Source: Porodaedalea pini
Taxonomy: Eukaryota; Basidiomycota; Agaricomycetes; Hymenochaetales; Hymenochaetaceae
DNA length: 64,000 nucleotides
Assembly (NCBI GenBank): GCA_002794775.1
Contig: NBAY01000038.1
Span: forward strand, 365,572-429,571
Reading direction: 5' to 3'
The position numbers were made by a program, and so were the translations under genes. This document shows, one piece after another, positions 33,389 to 45,258 of the stretch (the stretch's first letter is position 1; each line of letters begins with the position of its first letter). The notes under the pieces were generated by a model. It ran no database searches, was not told the origin of the DNA, and saw nothing but the letters and a program-made list of their open reading frames with translations.

Positions 33389-33829
33389 TGTTAGGACTCG
33401 AACTTCCACCTTTTCTTTTATTTTCCTTTTACCATTTCCTTTACTTTAATCACTCCCTTTTCATTATATTTAACCATCTTTTCAATCATTTCCCACACTC
33501 CCTTGCACCTGACCTTCATTCATTCCATTCTGCTCCTTTTATATAATCATTAGACAATTGAGCAACCAGTTCTCATGAGGTGATCACTGTATATAAGGAA
33601 GAGGAATCACCTGAACACCTGTTCTGCTTTTCCTCTTACCTCCACAATAACCTAGGTGAGACCACATCCCCCTCCTGTAGTAGAGTATATTGTATTAATC
33701 CTCTTACCTCCACGATGACCTAGTCTGAGTACAGCATGTCCCGAGTCCCCACTCGAGTATAGCATGTCCTGGACAACAGTTAGCTGAGGCCTGCCCAGTC
33801 CGAGTCATCTCCCAGACTCCCGCCTAACA
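33389..33829 (+). repeat. Element 3 3' LTR
   Basis: 441 bp, TGTTAGGACTC...CGCCTAACA, preceded by TTGAGGGGGGGGGGGTAA (polypurine tract plus pol stop). It contains TATATAAGG and GTTCTGCTTTT 31 nt apart. Confidence 0.92.
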
Positions 33830-34009
33830 GGACCCTGCCTCAAGCAACAAACAGAAATGTGGTGGTAGTGCATGTCGTGGGGCAGCCAGAAATGAGTTCA
33901 CTGGCAAGCAGCTCATGGAAATAGTCTGGATCGCTCTCGATATCAGCCTGATGGCCATGACGAGCAGGAAGAAGCAAGAAAAGTGGAAGGTATTTGTCCA
34001 GAAGGCCAC

Positions 34010-34634
34010 TGTAGATCCCGACTTAGGGGTGTCCAGGATCAGTGGTCCTTTTGGGGACGTGATCGCATTGTTCTGGGAGGTTAGGGGTTGACTGCAGAGG
34101 GATCACTCAACGTACCAGTACATGTCGGTATGCTTCAGTATGCGCCGGTACGAGTTGATATCGAGAACTAAGGTCGGGAACTCCTGTCGGGTCTGTACTT
34201 GACCGGTACGGGGTCGGTACGTGCAGGTAATCAACACTGGTACAATGTGATCATGACGAGCGACGAGGTTCAAGTTATGGAATAAGAGACTAGAGACGGT
34301 TTCAAGAGACGAGATGCTAAGACAAAGACAGAATGACAATGAGGTATACGAGAACTAAGACAGATTGCACTCAAGTTACCCTATCTGAGGGAGACTCTGC
34401 GGTAGAACTGACTTGTCCTCTACCTACGACATGGGGTGCATATTTATACTAAGTCCAAAGATCTATCTACAGTTAATAAATTCCATACAGGCATAATGTG
34501 CATATCAGTTGAAATGTAGAGATGTCAAAAGGAAAAGTCATAGGTCATAGAGGCATGCATAGAGAGCATAGAAATCAGAAGAACATAGGAAAAACATAAA
34601 TCATAATGAAGAAAAACGTCCGCATCGCATCTGA
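34010..34634. repeat. Older LTR of the element 5 family, left part
   Basis: TGTAGATCCCGACTTAGG... matches the first 625 bp of the 934-bp element 5 LTR and stops at CTGA exactly where element 5 begins. The remainder is at 45259-45572. GCCAC on the left (34005-34009) recurs 2 bp beyond the right end, a possible target duplication. Confidence 0.85.
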
Positions 34635-35568
34635 TGTAGATCCTGACTTAGGGGTGTCTGGGATCAATGGTCCTTTTGGGGACATGATCGCGTTGCTCTG
34701 GGAGGTTAGGGGTAGACTGCGGTGAGATCACTCGACATACCGGTATGCGTCGGTACGCTTCAGTACGCGCCAGTACGTGTCAATATCGAGAACAAAGGTT
34801 GGGAACTCCTGTCGGGTCTGTGGTTTGACCGGTACGGAGTTGGTATGCGCGGGTAATCAACACCGGTACGATGTGATCATGACGAGCGACGAGGTTCGAG
34901 TTACGAAGTATGAGACAAGAGACGGTTTCGAGAGACGAGATGCTAAGACAAAGACGGAACAACTACAAGATTACGAGAACTAAGATGGATCGCACTTAAG
35001 TTACCCTATCTGAGGGAGACTCTGCAGTAGAACTGACTTGTCCTCTACCTACGACATGGGGTGCATATTTATACTAAGTCCAAAGATCTATCTACAGTTA
35101 ATAATTTCCATACGGGCATACTGTGCATATCAGTTGAAACATAGAGAAGTCGAAAGGAAAAGTCATAGGTCATAGAGGCACGCATAGAGTGCATAGAAAT
35201 CAGAAGAACATAGGAAAAACATAAATCATAATGAGGAAAAACGTCCGCTTTGCGTCCGATCACACCGGTGCTCCACCAGAACTCAGATCGTCCAATCGGT
35301 ACGTGGCTCCCGTTGTCAGACAGCAGTCCGGTACGCGTCTTGGCTGTATGCTCCATGTGACCACGTCCCTAATCGTCGAGATAAGATCTCCGGTACGTTC
35401 CGGTATGCTTTCGGAGGTGTCGGAACGTGCTGATGATGCAATCGCGAGGTTCTGATTCGAGACCGGACCGATTGGGTTGAGTCCGGTACTGATTGGTACG
35501 CGTCGGAACCAGTTCTTGAATGCTTCTGGAGTGATCGGTGGTGATGGGACGATTGGCACGGCTCTACA
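34635..35568 (-). repeat. Element 5 3' LTR
   Basis: TGTAGATCC...GGCTCTACA. About 40 differences from 44325-45258, nearly all C/T or G/A. Read on minus, a TATAAATA box lies near 35075. The polypurine stretch GCCCCGGGAGA is next to it at 35569. Confidence 0.9.
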
Positions 35569-35729
35569 TCTCCCGGGGCATTTAAATTGTGACTGTCCCC
35601 AGTCACGCCTTCTCTTCTTCTGATATGCGCAAGAAGCTTGATCACGCTGATCACGCGCGTCGGAACATGCTAGAGAGGGTGTTGGAAAAGTGGTCGTACC
35701 GATGGGTTTTTCTCCTGCTTCTTCCAACC

Positions 35730-37911
35730 ATGTCGTCTCCGCACCGCGACAGCAGCAGCAACAGCAACAGCACAGCGCCGCCTCGGCTGGCGCGCAAGGC
35801 ACCCCGTGTACCGGGGTACATTGACAATGTCAGTGCCGTCGAGCACGAGAAGATCACGCAGGACGCCCGCAAGATCGAGCAACGGCTGGTCGACATCGAC
35901 CGGTATGTGCGACGCCGCCTCGGGCGGTACGTGAAACGGCAGGAGACGTTTCTGGTGGGGAGTCGGGGTCGCAAGATCGGCGAATGGTGGAAGTGGGCCG
36001 AGTGGGCATACGGCACGAAGGTGAGTCCTCGAAACTCGATCAAGCACGCGTACCGAGCTGACCAATTCGAAATAGCGCACCCTGGAGAGCTACTACCAGC
36101 TCTACTGGGACTCCGTGGTGCTGGTGAAGTGCCACCCGATCGCGTCCGATCTGCAGACGTACCTCCAGGTTGCGCGGGTCTGGAAGGAGATGCGGTGGGC
36201 GCTGGATGGGCTCGACAAGTCCACCGCCGACCGGCTCTACGGTTGGTATTTCGCCGACCACCAGACGGTCAACCTCACCAAGTACCGGGGTGAGGGATTC
36301 ATTGTACCGGTCGCGGACTGGCCGAACGACGTACCGTACATCGGCGGAGAGCTCGAGTGTGTACTCGTACCCGATGGGTATGGGTATAAGTTCGTCTACC
36401 CCGTGGAGCGTGAGGTGCAACCGCGCTTCATCGGAGTCCCATCGGCTGTACCGGCAGTCGAGGCATTCGTCGAATGTCTCGAAACGCCTGGTCCGCCTGA
36501 GGTCAAGGAGGTCATGAACGAGGAGGAGGAGTGCGCCGTCCCGTGTACCAATGGTACCACGTCTGCACAACAGCAACAGCAGATGGGTCCGCGTGAAGTC
36601 GAGGCGAGCACGATGCGCAAGGAGAGGTCTGGCGTACCGCGTACCGGTGACGCCCCGTCAGCACAACAGCAACAGCAGACGGGTGCTGACAAGTGGCGAT
36701 GGCGTATGACCGTCGAGATCGCGTCTGACGACGAGGAGGGAACGCGTACCGGACCACACGAGGAGCCGCTGCGGCAACAGCAGCAGCAACAACCCGCGCC
36801 GAGCGCGGCGTCAAGTGTCCCGCCCCCAGCGAATGCACCTGGGGGACTATTCTTCGAGATGGAGGTGGCCGCGGAGCACAAAGCCAAGCAGCGGGCGCAA
36901 GACGAAGCCGGTCTCGCTGCCATGTTAGCTGCTCAGGAAGAGGCTTGGAAGCAGGTGGAAGCGACGCGTCAGGCGCGTGAGCGCGGTCATCAGGAGAGTG
37001 GAGGAGGTGCGCGTCGAGCGTGTGAGCGAGGTCGTGGGGGCCCTCGCATGAAGCAATGCCGGGAGCCGCCAGTCGAAGAGGTGGAGGAGCATCTCGCTCC
37101 AGCTGAGCCCGCCCCTGTATCGATGGAGGCAGAGGGTGGTGGTTCGTCATACCACCACGCAGACGAAGGGCGTACCAACGGTACGTCAGGTCCCTCGGTC
37201 ACCGTGTTCGATGGGGTCGAACTGGTCAACCCGGCGACCGGTCGTCTATGGTGGGCGGGACCGCTGCCGGTCCCTCTCGAGGAGGCGTGTGCCAACTGCG
37301 CGCGTCGGGGGAGAATGTGTCAGGGGCAGCCCGGTAGGGCTTGCTTCCTCTGCACGGTCGTCTGGTGGACAGGGTGCTCGCTGGCGACCCAGGGACGTGT
37401 GAAGGAGGTCCGGGGCGGAAAGTCGGGTGGAAAGTGGAAACACGCCGCCCGTGATGAGGGCGTACCGCACGCTGCACCTAAGGCACCGCAGCAGCAGCAG
37501 CAGCAACAGCCGCAGCCGTCTGCGTCATCTGCGCCACCCGTGTCGGCTTCTCTGATCGTGGTGGACACGCCGTCCCCACCACCTCGTGTACCAAGGCCTG
37601 CTGCCGCACGCGTACCGCGGCAGCAGAAGCAGCAACAGAGGGGCCGCGCTGCCTCGCCGCCCGTCGCAGGTCCAAGCCAGTTCGCCGGCGCATACAAGGA
37701 CCCGCGCGAGCTCGTCTCAGAGCACGACTCTGAAGACGAGTTCGACCATGTCGTCGCGGAGCTCGTGCGCGACGTCCGCGAGCTCGAGCGTAGCTCGCGT
37801 CGACTCGCTGCGGAGGCAACTCATCAGGTGGCCAAAGCAGCCTCAATCCATGCACGCCTTGCGGCACTTGAGAAGGGGAAGTGGGGCGCAAGGGAGGAGG
37901 AGGAGGACTAG
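35730..37911 (+). CDS. Unrecognised antisense accessory protein of element 5 (two exons)
   Basis: ATG 35730; exon 1 35730-36020, GT-AG intron 36021-36075 (55 bp), exon 2 36076-37911; about 708 residues, no stop. Start MSSPHRDSSS with low-complexity Ser/Asn, then a basic helical region (HEKITQDARKIEQRL near residues 35-55). A compact Trp/Tyr-rich domain spans roughly 70-230 (WKWAEWAYGTK; LYGWYFADHQTVNL). Then come disordered stretches with CAG-encoded glutamine runs and acidic parts, a cysteine cluster near 500-535 (CANCARRGRMC then CFLC and a later Cys) and a charged C-terminal coiled coil. The cysteine spacing recalls zinc-binding clusters of agaricomycete proteins, so DNA or RNA binding is possible. 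It lies antisense to gag-pol; an intron readable only on this strand would survive retrotransposition of the other strand. Function unknown. Confidence 0.7.
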
Positions 37912-38585
37912 TCGGTATGCGTCGGTACGCGTCGGTACGACTCGGTCCTGCGGAAAGAAGAAAAGAAAAAAAAGAAAAAAATTACGAAGTGTAGTAATTT
38001 ATTTGTATATATTTTTGAATATGGATTTTTCTTTGTTTTCTTTAAGTTTTGGTGTGATAAAACGAAAGAACGAAAAGAATAAGAAAAGGAATGATCGTCC
38101 TTAAGTGTCCATTTGTGATTTTACTAATGTACCGAAAAGGGAAATCAAAGATAGGCCATATAGTTAATGTTTCGATAATCGAGAAAGTGTTCCGTATGAA
38201 AGAATGTAAATGGTTCCATGGTCAAAACATAAACGGGTCATAATTGATTAAAAGATAATAAAATAAAGAGGCGTCGGTACGTGTCGGTACGTGTACCGGT
38301 ACCTTGGATGGCGAACATAATCAGAAATCGCGACTAGGTATCCGAGTCCGACTCAGAGCCATCTTCTTCCACCAGGTCTTCCTTCATCATGCTATGTTCG
38401 TCGTCATCCTGTCGAAGGATTTCGTCAAGGGGAACAGAAATGTCAGATCAGGGAAAATAAGGAATGAGATGAAAAGCTGCAACCCGAATCCAGGAAACCG
38501 ATCCATCGAGTTCCGAGATGATATACGCTCCGGAACGTGTCCTACAGACGACGACGTACGGTCCTAAGTACCGGGCCTTCATCTT
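37912..38585. other. Non-coding spacer between accessory gene and pol
   Basis: Contains GTCGGTACG-type repeats at both ends (37915-37940 and 38270-38300) around an AT-rich middle, probably the 3' UTRs of the two convergent transcripts. Confidence 0.5.
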
Positions 38586-41500
38586 TCAGTCCAACTCCTT
38601 TTTGATCCGGGTGTTCCGTACAAGTACGAGTCGACCGGGCCGGAAATCGTAGTCCTTGATGACGTGCTTATGGACTTCGGTGAACTGTCGAGCGTACTTG
38701 TGTCGAGCATCTCGAACCAACTGCGTGATCCTATCAAGGTCTGCCAGACGCTTCTGTAACTGGCACGCCCAGGTCGCTATCAGTTCCTCGGTACACATCG
38801 GGGAATCCAACGGCGGAGTAAGATAAGTGGCCTCGGTGAGATTGAAAGGAAGTACCAGCTCGACTCCATGAACCATGTAGTACGGCGACATGCCGGTCGA
38901 TTTCTGGATTGTGATACGCTCGGCCCAGAAAACCGAGTAAGCGTGCTCATGCCACTTGGATGCGTTCCCGTCGGCTGCCTTGATCAAGGCTTCCTGGATG
39001 TCGTAATGCCGTTGTTTGACGATCCCGTTGGCCTGAGAATTATATGCCAAGATCTTGATGTGTGAAATGTGGTACCGATCCCGCAACCAATCAAGCGCAG
39101 CGATAAACAGAGTACCGTTATCGGTAACAAGTTCGGGACACGCGCCGTACCGACACAGTAATTCCTGAAAAATGAACTGCCTGATCATGTGACCAGTCTG
39201 CTTTTGTAACAGTCAGAACTCCGGGTAACTGGACAAGGAGCACCGCGCATGTATGATGTAGTGAAAGCCTCCTGAAGCGGGCATGTGCTTCGTGTCGATG
39301 TGGATCCGGGCGAACAATGTCGGTACGTCCGGTACCGATGGTGGTATCAACACTTTTGTGGTCTGGCACATCTGACAGATATGACACGTACACACGAAGT
39401 ATTTGACATCCTCCAAAATCGATGGCCACCAAAACCGATCCAGCAATCGAGCGCGTACCGAATACACCCCCTTGTGTCCGAGATCGTCGTGAGCCTGCTG
39501 GACGAGCAACCAGCGGCGTTCCTGTTCAACGACCAGCTGGGGATGCTCTCGTCGGGTCTTTTGCCAAAGCCGTCCTGCTCACACGAAGAATCCGGAGGCG
39601 TACCGGACGAACAAGGGAAAGCGCTTCTCGTCGATCTCCGGGGGCTTCCTTCCGTGTTCGAGGAGGTACCAAACCAACTCTAATTGCTTATCTTGTGACT
39701 TTACCGAATCCGAGGCCGGGAATCACTGCCCCTGAGGATCTGTGGCTGTACTGGACCCTTCTTTGACGTCGGTACTCAACACCGCTCCATACAAAAACAC
39801 ATACGCCGCATCGATCCATTCTTCATAGTCGTCTTCTTCCCGTGGGTCCTCTGGCGTGGCTCGCCGTCTCGACAGTCCGTCGGTACACGTGAATTCCACG
39901 GCCGGTACGTGGCGAAGCTCGAAGTCGAAAAGGAGAATTCCTGCGATCCACCGGTTTATCGTCGCGTTCGGCTGTAGATCCGGATTGTTAATCATCCCTT
40001 TGACGTATGCTGCGTCCATCTCGACCACCAGGAGCTTAACTCCATAAATAAACAACCTCACCGCCCTCAATGCCCTAAACAACCTGAACAACTCAATCTT
40101 CAGCTGGGAGTACGTCGCCTGTACCGAGTTCCAGTTGATCGACCCGAACCGATTAATCCTTCTCCTACCGTCTGGGTGATCCTGGCCCAACATCCACCCT
40201 ACTCCTATGATCAACGAATCCACCGCTAAGATAACCACTCTGTCCGACCCGTAGTCGATCGCGCACAGTGCCGGGCAGTCGATAACCGCTTCCTTCAACG
40301 TGTCCATCGAATCCTGCTCTTCTGGTCCCCAATCGAATATGTTGTTTTTACGCGTAAGTCGGGTCAATGGTCGAGCTTTCTTCGTGAAATCCTTAATAAA
40401 CACCCTCAACACTCCAACTGTACCAAGAAATCCTTTCACCTCCGTCACCGTTTGACATGGGGGCCAATCCTGCACCTTCTGAACCTTCGAATCGTCTGGT
40501 TCGTGCCCTCGGTACATGAGTTTATTCCCCAAAAATATCGCCGAATCGGTACACGCCTGGAATTTCTTCCTGGAAAACGTACCGCCCACTTTCCTCATCC
40601 TCTGCAGCACTCGATTTACATCGCACAAGTGTTTGTAGATGAACCGGCGGATGCCTGGGTTCTCGGGAATCGTTTTGAACCCCCCGTCGGTACGCTCGTA
40701 CCGTGTAAACCCTCCTTGCGTAATTACATCGTCCGCGAACAGCTGCGCCACCTTAGGAATTTCGTCGCTGAGAATAAACGTGACGTCTCCATGGAGAATC
40801 TGCAGCGAATTTGTGTATCCCATCGGTAACACCTTCAGTCAAAACGTACCGAGCGGGGTCTGGAACGTCGTTAAGTCTCAGGACCGTTCGTCGAGCATTC
40901 GCTGGTCGAAAGCAACAGCGAGATCAAGTACCGTGTAACACGCGTGCCCACTGCACACGTCTACTAGCATCTCGATGTCTGGCGGTATGGCCGAGTCTCA
41001 AATGGTCACTCCGTTCAGATCCTGCAAGTCGATAACGAACCGTAAGGACGCTCTGTCTTTCTTTACCACACAAAACCACCTCAAGCAGTACGACGAGTTT
41101 GACGGTTCAATAACTCCGGTGGCGATCTTCTCCCTGAGTATGTTTAGCGTCTTTTTGAGTATCCCAGGGGGGATCGGTATGTTCTTCCGCACCCACGGTA
41201 CATGCGCCACCGTCGGTATGCATACCAGATCGAAATACGTCGGATCTAAGGTCCCTCTCTCCGTCTCCGACCACGCAAACGCCCCTTCCTGCAACATGAT
41301 CAGATTCACCACCAACTTCTTCTCTTTGTCCCACAGAAATCTGCCTGGGTCCAAATCCATCACGTCCAGCCTTTCCTGCGTAAACTTTCCCGTCGGTACG
41401 AACGGTACCGGTTTCGTCGGTAACTTTGGCATGTCGGCCAATGGATCGGGATGTCGCCTTTGAACTATACGAAACTCCTCCGGTAACACTCCCGGTATGG

Positions 41501-41956
41501 GATGGACCTTCTGCGCCACCCGCTTGTATGCCAAAACACTTCCTTCATCCTCCGTTGAATCCAACACCACCGAACCAAAAGTGTCCGAAGAAGCGTCCAA
41601 AGCAACAGTGCAAGGTGATAAAAGAAAATTCAATCTCTGCGAATAAATAAACGGAGCTGGGGTATTCAAGGTAAAACTTGGGGAAACGTAACGGGAAATA
41701 GTTGAATCAGATTGATTTAAAACATTAGGGGACATTTGTTGAAAACTGTAAACGGGTTGAACGAATTGAGAATTAATTTTGGTTTGAGAAGGGGTTGGAC
41801 GACGAGATAAATAATCGGGGTCATTAAAATGCAAAGATAAAACATCTGTACATGAGCTCGGTACGCGTACCGACGGATCGACTCCGCGGCACGTCTCGCA
41901 TACCATCGGTTTCCACTCATCTCGCCGGCACCGCTGTGTCAGTTCCTCGACTTGTG
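38586..41956 (-). pseudogene. Element 5 pol (RT, RNase H, integrase)
   Basis: One minus frame, -1 to gag, carries RT (RFVIDLQDLNGVTI near 41010; LFADDVITQG near 40740, an FADD active site), RNase H, and integrase with zinc ligands (HDDLGH; CHICQMC) and DDE residues (HIDTKHMP; VTDNGTLF). The expected catalytic Glu after SQANG is Lys (GIVKQRH near 39015), a G-to-A type change. Stops near 40995, 40895, 40850, 39600 and 39205 are mostly TGA where CGA or TGG is expected. It is decayed, while the antisense gene next to it stays open. Ends at 38586 without a chromodomain. Confidence 0.82.
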
Positions 41957-42507
41957 AAAACCCGATTCCGGAGCGCGCCAGAACGCCCGGATACCGGTCG
42001 ACACCTTGCTCCTACGATTCCGATCTCGGGGATCCGTGATGGTTATATGCTGATCGCCCGACAAGAAATCCTTCGTTTCGCATTCGGTAAGAGCAAAAAA
42101 TGGTCGCCCCAACAATACTTCGAACGGTGCCACCGAAACCACCTGAACCTGCAACTTCAAATCCACACCCGCTACCCTGAATCTGGCATCTCGAATCCTT
42201 CCCAATGTCGATGACTTCCCCGCGTCTGCGGCTTCGAGCGTCATTGCGTGATCCGGATCTAAATGAATTCCTAGCTTCTCCCACACGTCTTCCCGAATGA
42301 TGCACACCACTGCCCCTTGATCGAGTATGGCTTCTGCTTCAACGGCGTCCTCGATCAATACCTTAATTACGCGGATGGGAAGCACATTGTGTGCCGCCGG
42401 TCCCGACTCTAAGAGAACCGGAGCCAATGACTCCGGTACCACTCGGTACTCCACGACTTCGCTCCCTTCCTGGTCCGACTCGACGAGGTTGACATTACCG
42501 ACCACGT

Positions 42508-42558
<51 letters not shown>

Positions 42559-44113
42559 TACCATGTTTTGATTCTCGATTGTTCCGGGGAATGTTCAGGT
42601 TACCCACTGGCTTCGGTACGCTCGGTTTCACATTCGAGGTCGTCGGTACGTTCGCTGGACCAGGTTTCGGTCGTACCGGTATCTCGACTCCATCGAACTT
42701 GGCTTTCTTTGCCGCCGACGCTCGCTTCTTCGCTTCGTTCAACAACGTTTTGTACTGCGCCACTTCCAACTCTTCGTCCGATACTTCCTCCACAATTTCG
42801 GCCATCATCGCTGGACCTTCTGACACTTCGGTGCCCATTGTTGTTGACATCGCCACCTCTATGAGGTTAACCGAGGCCGTACTGGTCTCCTGACGCAACA
42901 AGTCTATCTTTTCCATCAAATTATTACCCACCGCCGTGCTCAGTACGAACCCTCCATTCGGTAGCATCACCTTCCCATTCGCATCCCTCACACACTTGCC
43001 TGCCTGGATATACTCCAGCACCTTCGGGCATGACCTAATGTAGTGGCTCGTGTCGCCACAGAACGCACACCCGGGACTCCTCTGGGACGTCGTCGCTGGC
43101 AGCGGTCTTCGCCCAAGTGACTGTACCTGAACCTGAATGTTCTTGACTGCTTCCCACACCGTACCGATATCCACTTCCTTCGACTTTACCTTTGACTGAT
43201 TCGTCGGGTCGGGCGCTCGAGTCATCGGTACGTTGTCAAAAACCATACTGGCCAGGATGTAGTCCACGTGCTTTACCACCAAATCGATCGTATATGGTTT
43301 GCCTGGGGACGGGTCAGCCTCCTTCATTTCTAGGCGTTGCTGTAACCTGTCCTTCATCTTGCCCGTAAAGGCTTGAACGAACGCGCGTGCCGCTTCCTCC
43401 GCTGAAACGATTGAGTTACGTTCCAAATACTTCGACCTCACCATGAACTCTCTCTTATACTCTCCAAAATCCTCCCTCAACTGTATTCCTTTACTCCTCC
43501 AACCTTCGACGAGCCTGTCGAGGTCTTCCCAGGTGAAGCGCACGCCGGGCGCCAATGCCGGGTAGAACGCTATAATTGCCTCTTTCGCCTTCGTCCAATC
43601 GTTCGCTCCTGTACCAACACCATCGGCGGTATCCCACAGCTCAGCTACGGAACTCGAAGCGTAATACTTCATGTACCGGATCTTCGCCGCGTCATCTAAG
43701 TTGCAGTCGGTCGCGATATATTCGATATCCTTGAAGTACCGAGGAAGGTCTAACAGGTTGTGTCCATCAAAGAAGGGAGCGTCTCTGGCTCCGCAATGTG
43801 GAGGACGGTTTGACATGATTCTTACTGGGGGTACTGGCTGTGCCGGAGCTACTACGGTCGATGTCCGTGGCCGCGTAGCCTGTGTGTTAACTGGGTTCGA
43901 CGGAACTGACGACGTACCGACGGGTGAAGATGTCTGTCCCGGTACGGACGAACTAGGATCCGGTAAGACGAGCTGAGTGGTATCGTCTGGGTTGTCGCTC
44001 TCAAGCTCGGTTAGTGGTGACGAGCTAGTCGACGGGGCTGAGGGGACTGTCGACGGAACTGCGGACGAGCTGATTAATGAGAAGGGAGACTGCGCTCCGG
44101 AGTCGAATGACAT
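41939..44113 (-). CDS. gag: Element 5 Gag-protease
   Basis: The first ATG in the frame is 44113 (MSFDSGAQSPFSL), giving about 724 residues; the frame is open further up to the LTR but only from a GTG. A long Ser/Pro/Thr-rich N-terminus leads to a Gag core (RYFKDIEYIATDCNLDDAAK near 43700), a CCHC knuckle (CAFCGDTSHYIRSC near 43060), a glycine run encoded by a 49-nt homopolymer, and a retropepsin-like motif ILDQGAVVCII near 42320, so protease sits at the end of this frame and not in pol. It is open throughout but depends on the homopolymer length. The usual protease Ser/Thr after Asp is Gln here. Confidence 0.82.
41957..41963 (-). promoter_or_regulatory. Element 5 -1 frameshift heptamer GGGTTTT
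   Basis: On minus the gag end reads TCG GGT TTT CAC ... TGA, with G-GGT-TTT in the correct phase. A -1 slip enters an open frame (TCA CAA GTC GAG ...) that continues into RT. Confidence 0.7.
42509..42557. repeat. 49-nt poly-C (poly-G on the gag strand)
   Basis: Uninterrupted C run after GTAC. It encodes the polyglycine of element 5 Gag. It is prone to slippage and to assembly error; a G-quadruplex or triplex is possible on the coding strand. Confidence 0.9.
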
Positions 44114-44324
44114 GTTAAGTTGTTCTAAGTCCAAATCAAGGTAACGCTCTACGGACTCTGAATCCGAATCTGTAGCACGCTCTTTGATACGGCGTCTACG
44201 CTGCCAAGCGTTAGCGGTTCGATATGGATGAGGGGGTTCAATAGTCTGCTGAGATGTCCCACGCGACGAATGCGGTGGATGTGAGGATCGCGACACGTTT
44301 AACCCCCTCGCGGTGGGCTCCACT

Positions 44325-45258
44325 TGTAGATCCTGACTTAGGGGTGTCTGGGATCAACAGTCCTTTTGGGGACATGATCGCGTTGCTCTGGGAGGTTAGG
44401 GGTAGACTGCGGTGAGATCACTCGACGTACCGGTACGCGTTGGTACGCTTCGGTACACACCGGTACGTGTCAATATCGAGAACAAAGGTCGGGAACTCCT
44501 GTCGGGTCTGTGGTTTGACCGGTACGGAGTTGGTATGCGCGGGTAATCAACACCGGTACAATGTGATCACGACAAGCGACGAGGTTCGAGTTACAAAGTA
44601 TGAGACGAGAGACGGTTTCGAGAGACGAGATGCTAAGACAAAGACAGAACGACTACAAGATTATGAGAACTAAGACGGATCGCACTTAAGTTACCCTATC
44701 TGAGGGAGACTCTGCGGTAGAACTGACTTGTCCTCTACCTACGACATGGGGTGCATATTTATACTAAGTCCAAAGATCTATCTACAGTTAATAATTTCCA
44801 TACGGGCATACTGTGCATATCAGTTGAAACATAGAGAAGTCGAAAGGAAAAGTCATAGGTCATAGAGGTGCGCATAGAGTGCATAGAAATCAGAAGAACA
44901 TAGGAAAAACATAAATCATAATGAGGAAAAATGTCCGCTTCGCGTCCGATCACACCGGTGCTCCACCAGAACTCAGATCGTCCAATCGGTACATGGCTCC
45001 CGTTGTCGGACAGCAGTCCAGTATGCATCTTGGCTGTATGCTCCATGTGACCGCGTCCCTAATCGTCGAGATAAGATCTCCAGTACGTTCTGGTATGCTT
45101 TCGGAGGTGTCGGAACGTGCTGATGATGCGATCGCAAGGTTCTGATTCGAGACTGGACCGATTGGGTTGAGTCCGGTACTGATCGGTACACGTCGGAACC
45201 AGTTCTTGAATGCTTCTGGAGTGATCAGCGGTGATGGGACAATCGGCACAGCTCTACA
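44325..45258 (-). repeat. Element 5 5' LTR; PBS alongside
   Basis: 934 bp. On minus the sequence after the LTR is AGTGGAGCCCACCGCGAGG, a TGG-led site two bases in, as for a tRNA primer ending GGGCTCCA. TATAAATA promoter near 44765. Confidence 0.88.

Larger units (their letters stand above)
14039..33829 (+). mobile_element. Element 3: old Ty3/gypsy chromovirus, 5'-truncated, hosting elements 1 and 2
   Basis: The leader (14039-14332) continues at 26985 after removal of element 1 and one CCAGC copy. The junction matches element 2's own leader (GTGAAATCC-GGCACGGCTGG type). It contains gag, pol and one LTR (33389-33829) preceded by a G-rich tract. Its 5' LTR is missing at the palindromic element. 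It carries many stops and frameshifts, plus a solo LTR and a 1.1-kb insertion. It is the same family as elements 1 and 2. Confidence 0.85.
34635..45258 (-). mobile_element. Element 5: Ty3/gypsy element with an antisense accessory gene
   Basis: 934-bp LTRs at both ends, flanked by CTGA (34631-34634) and CCGA (45259-45262), a 4-bp duplication with one C-to-T change. Minus-strand order is gag-protease, then RT-RNase H-integrase in the -1 frame. The spliced plus-strand gene lies between integrase and the 3' LTR. There is no chromodomain. GTAC-containing words (CGGTACG) are scattered through the LTR and internal part. Confidence 0.88.

Noticed and set aside
34880..34930. tRNA gene suggested by GAGGTTCGAGTTAC
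   Set aside because: No acceptor or anticodon stems could be formed around it; it is part of the element 5 LTR.
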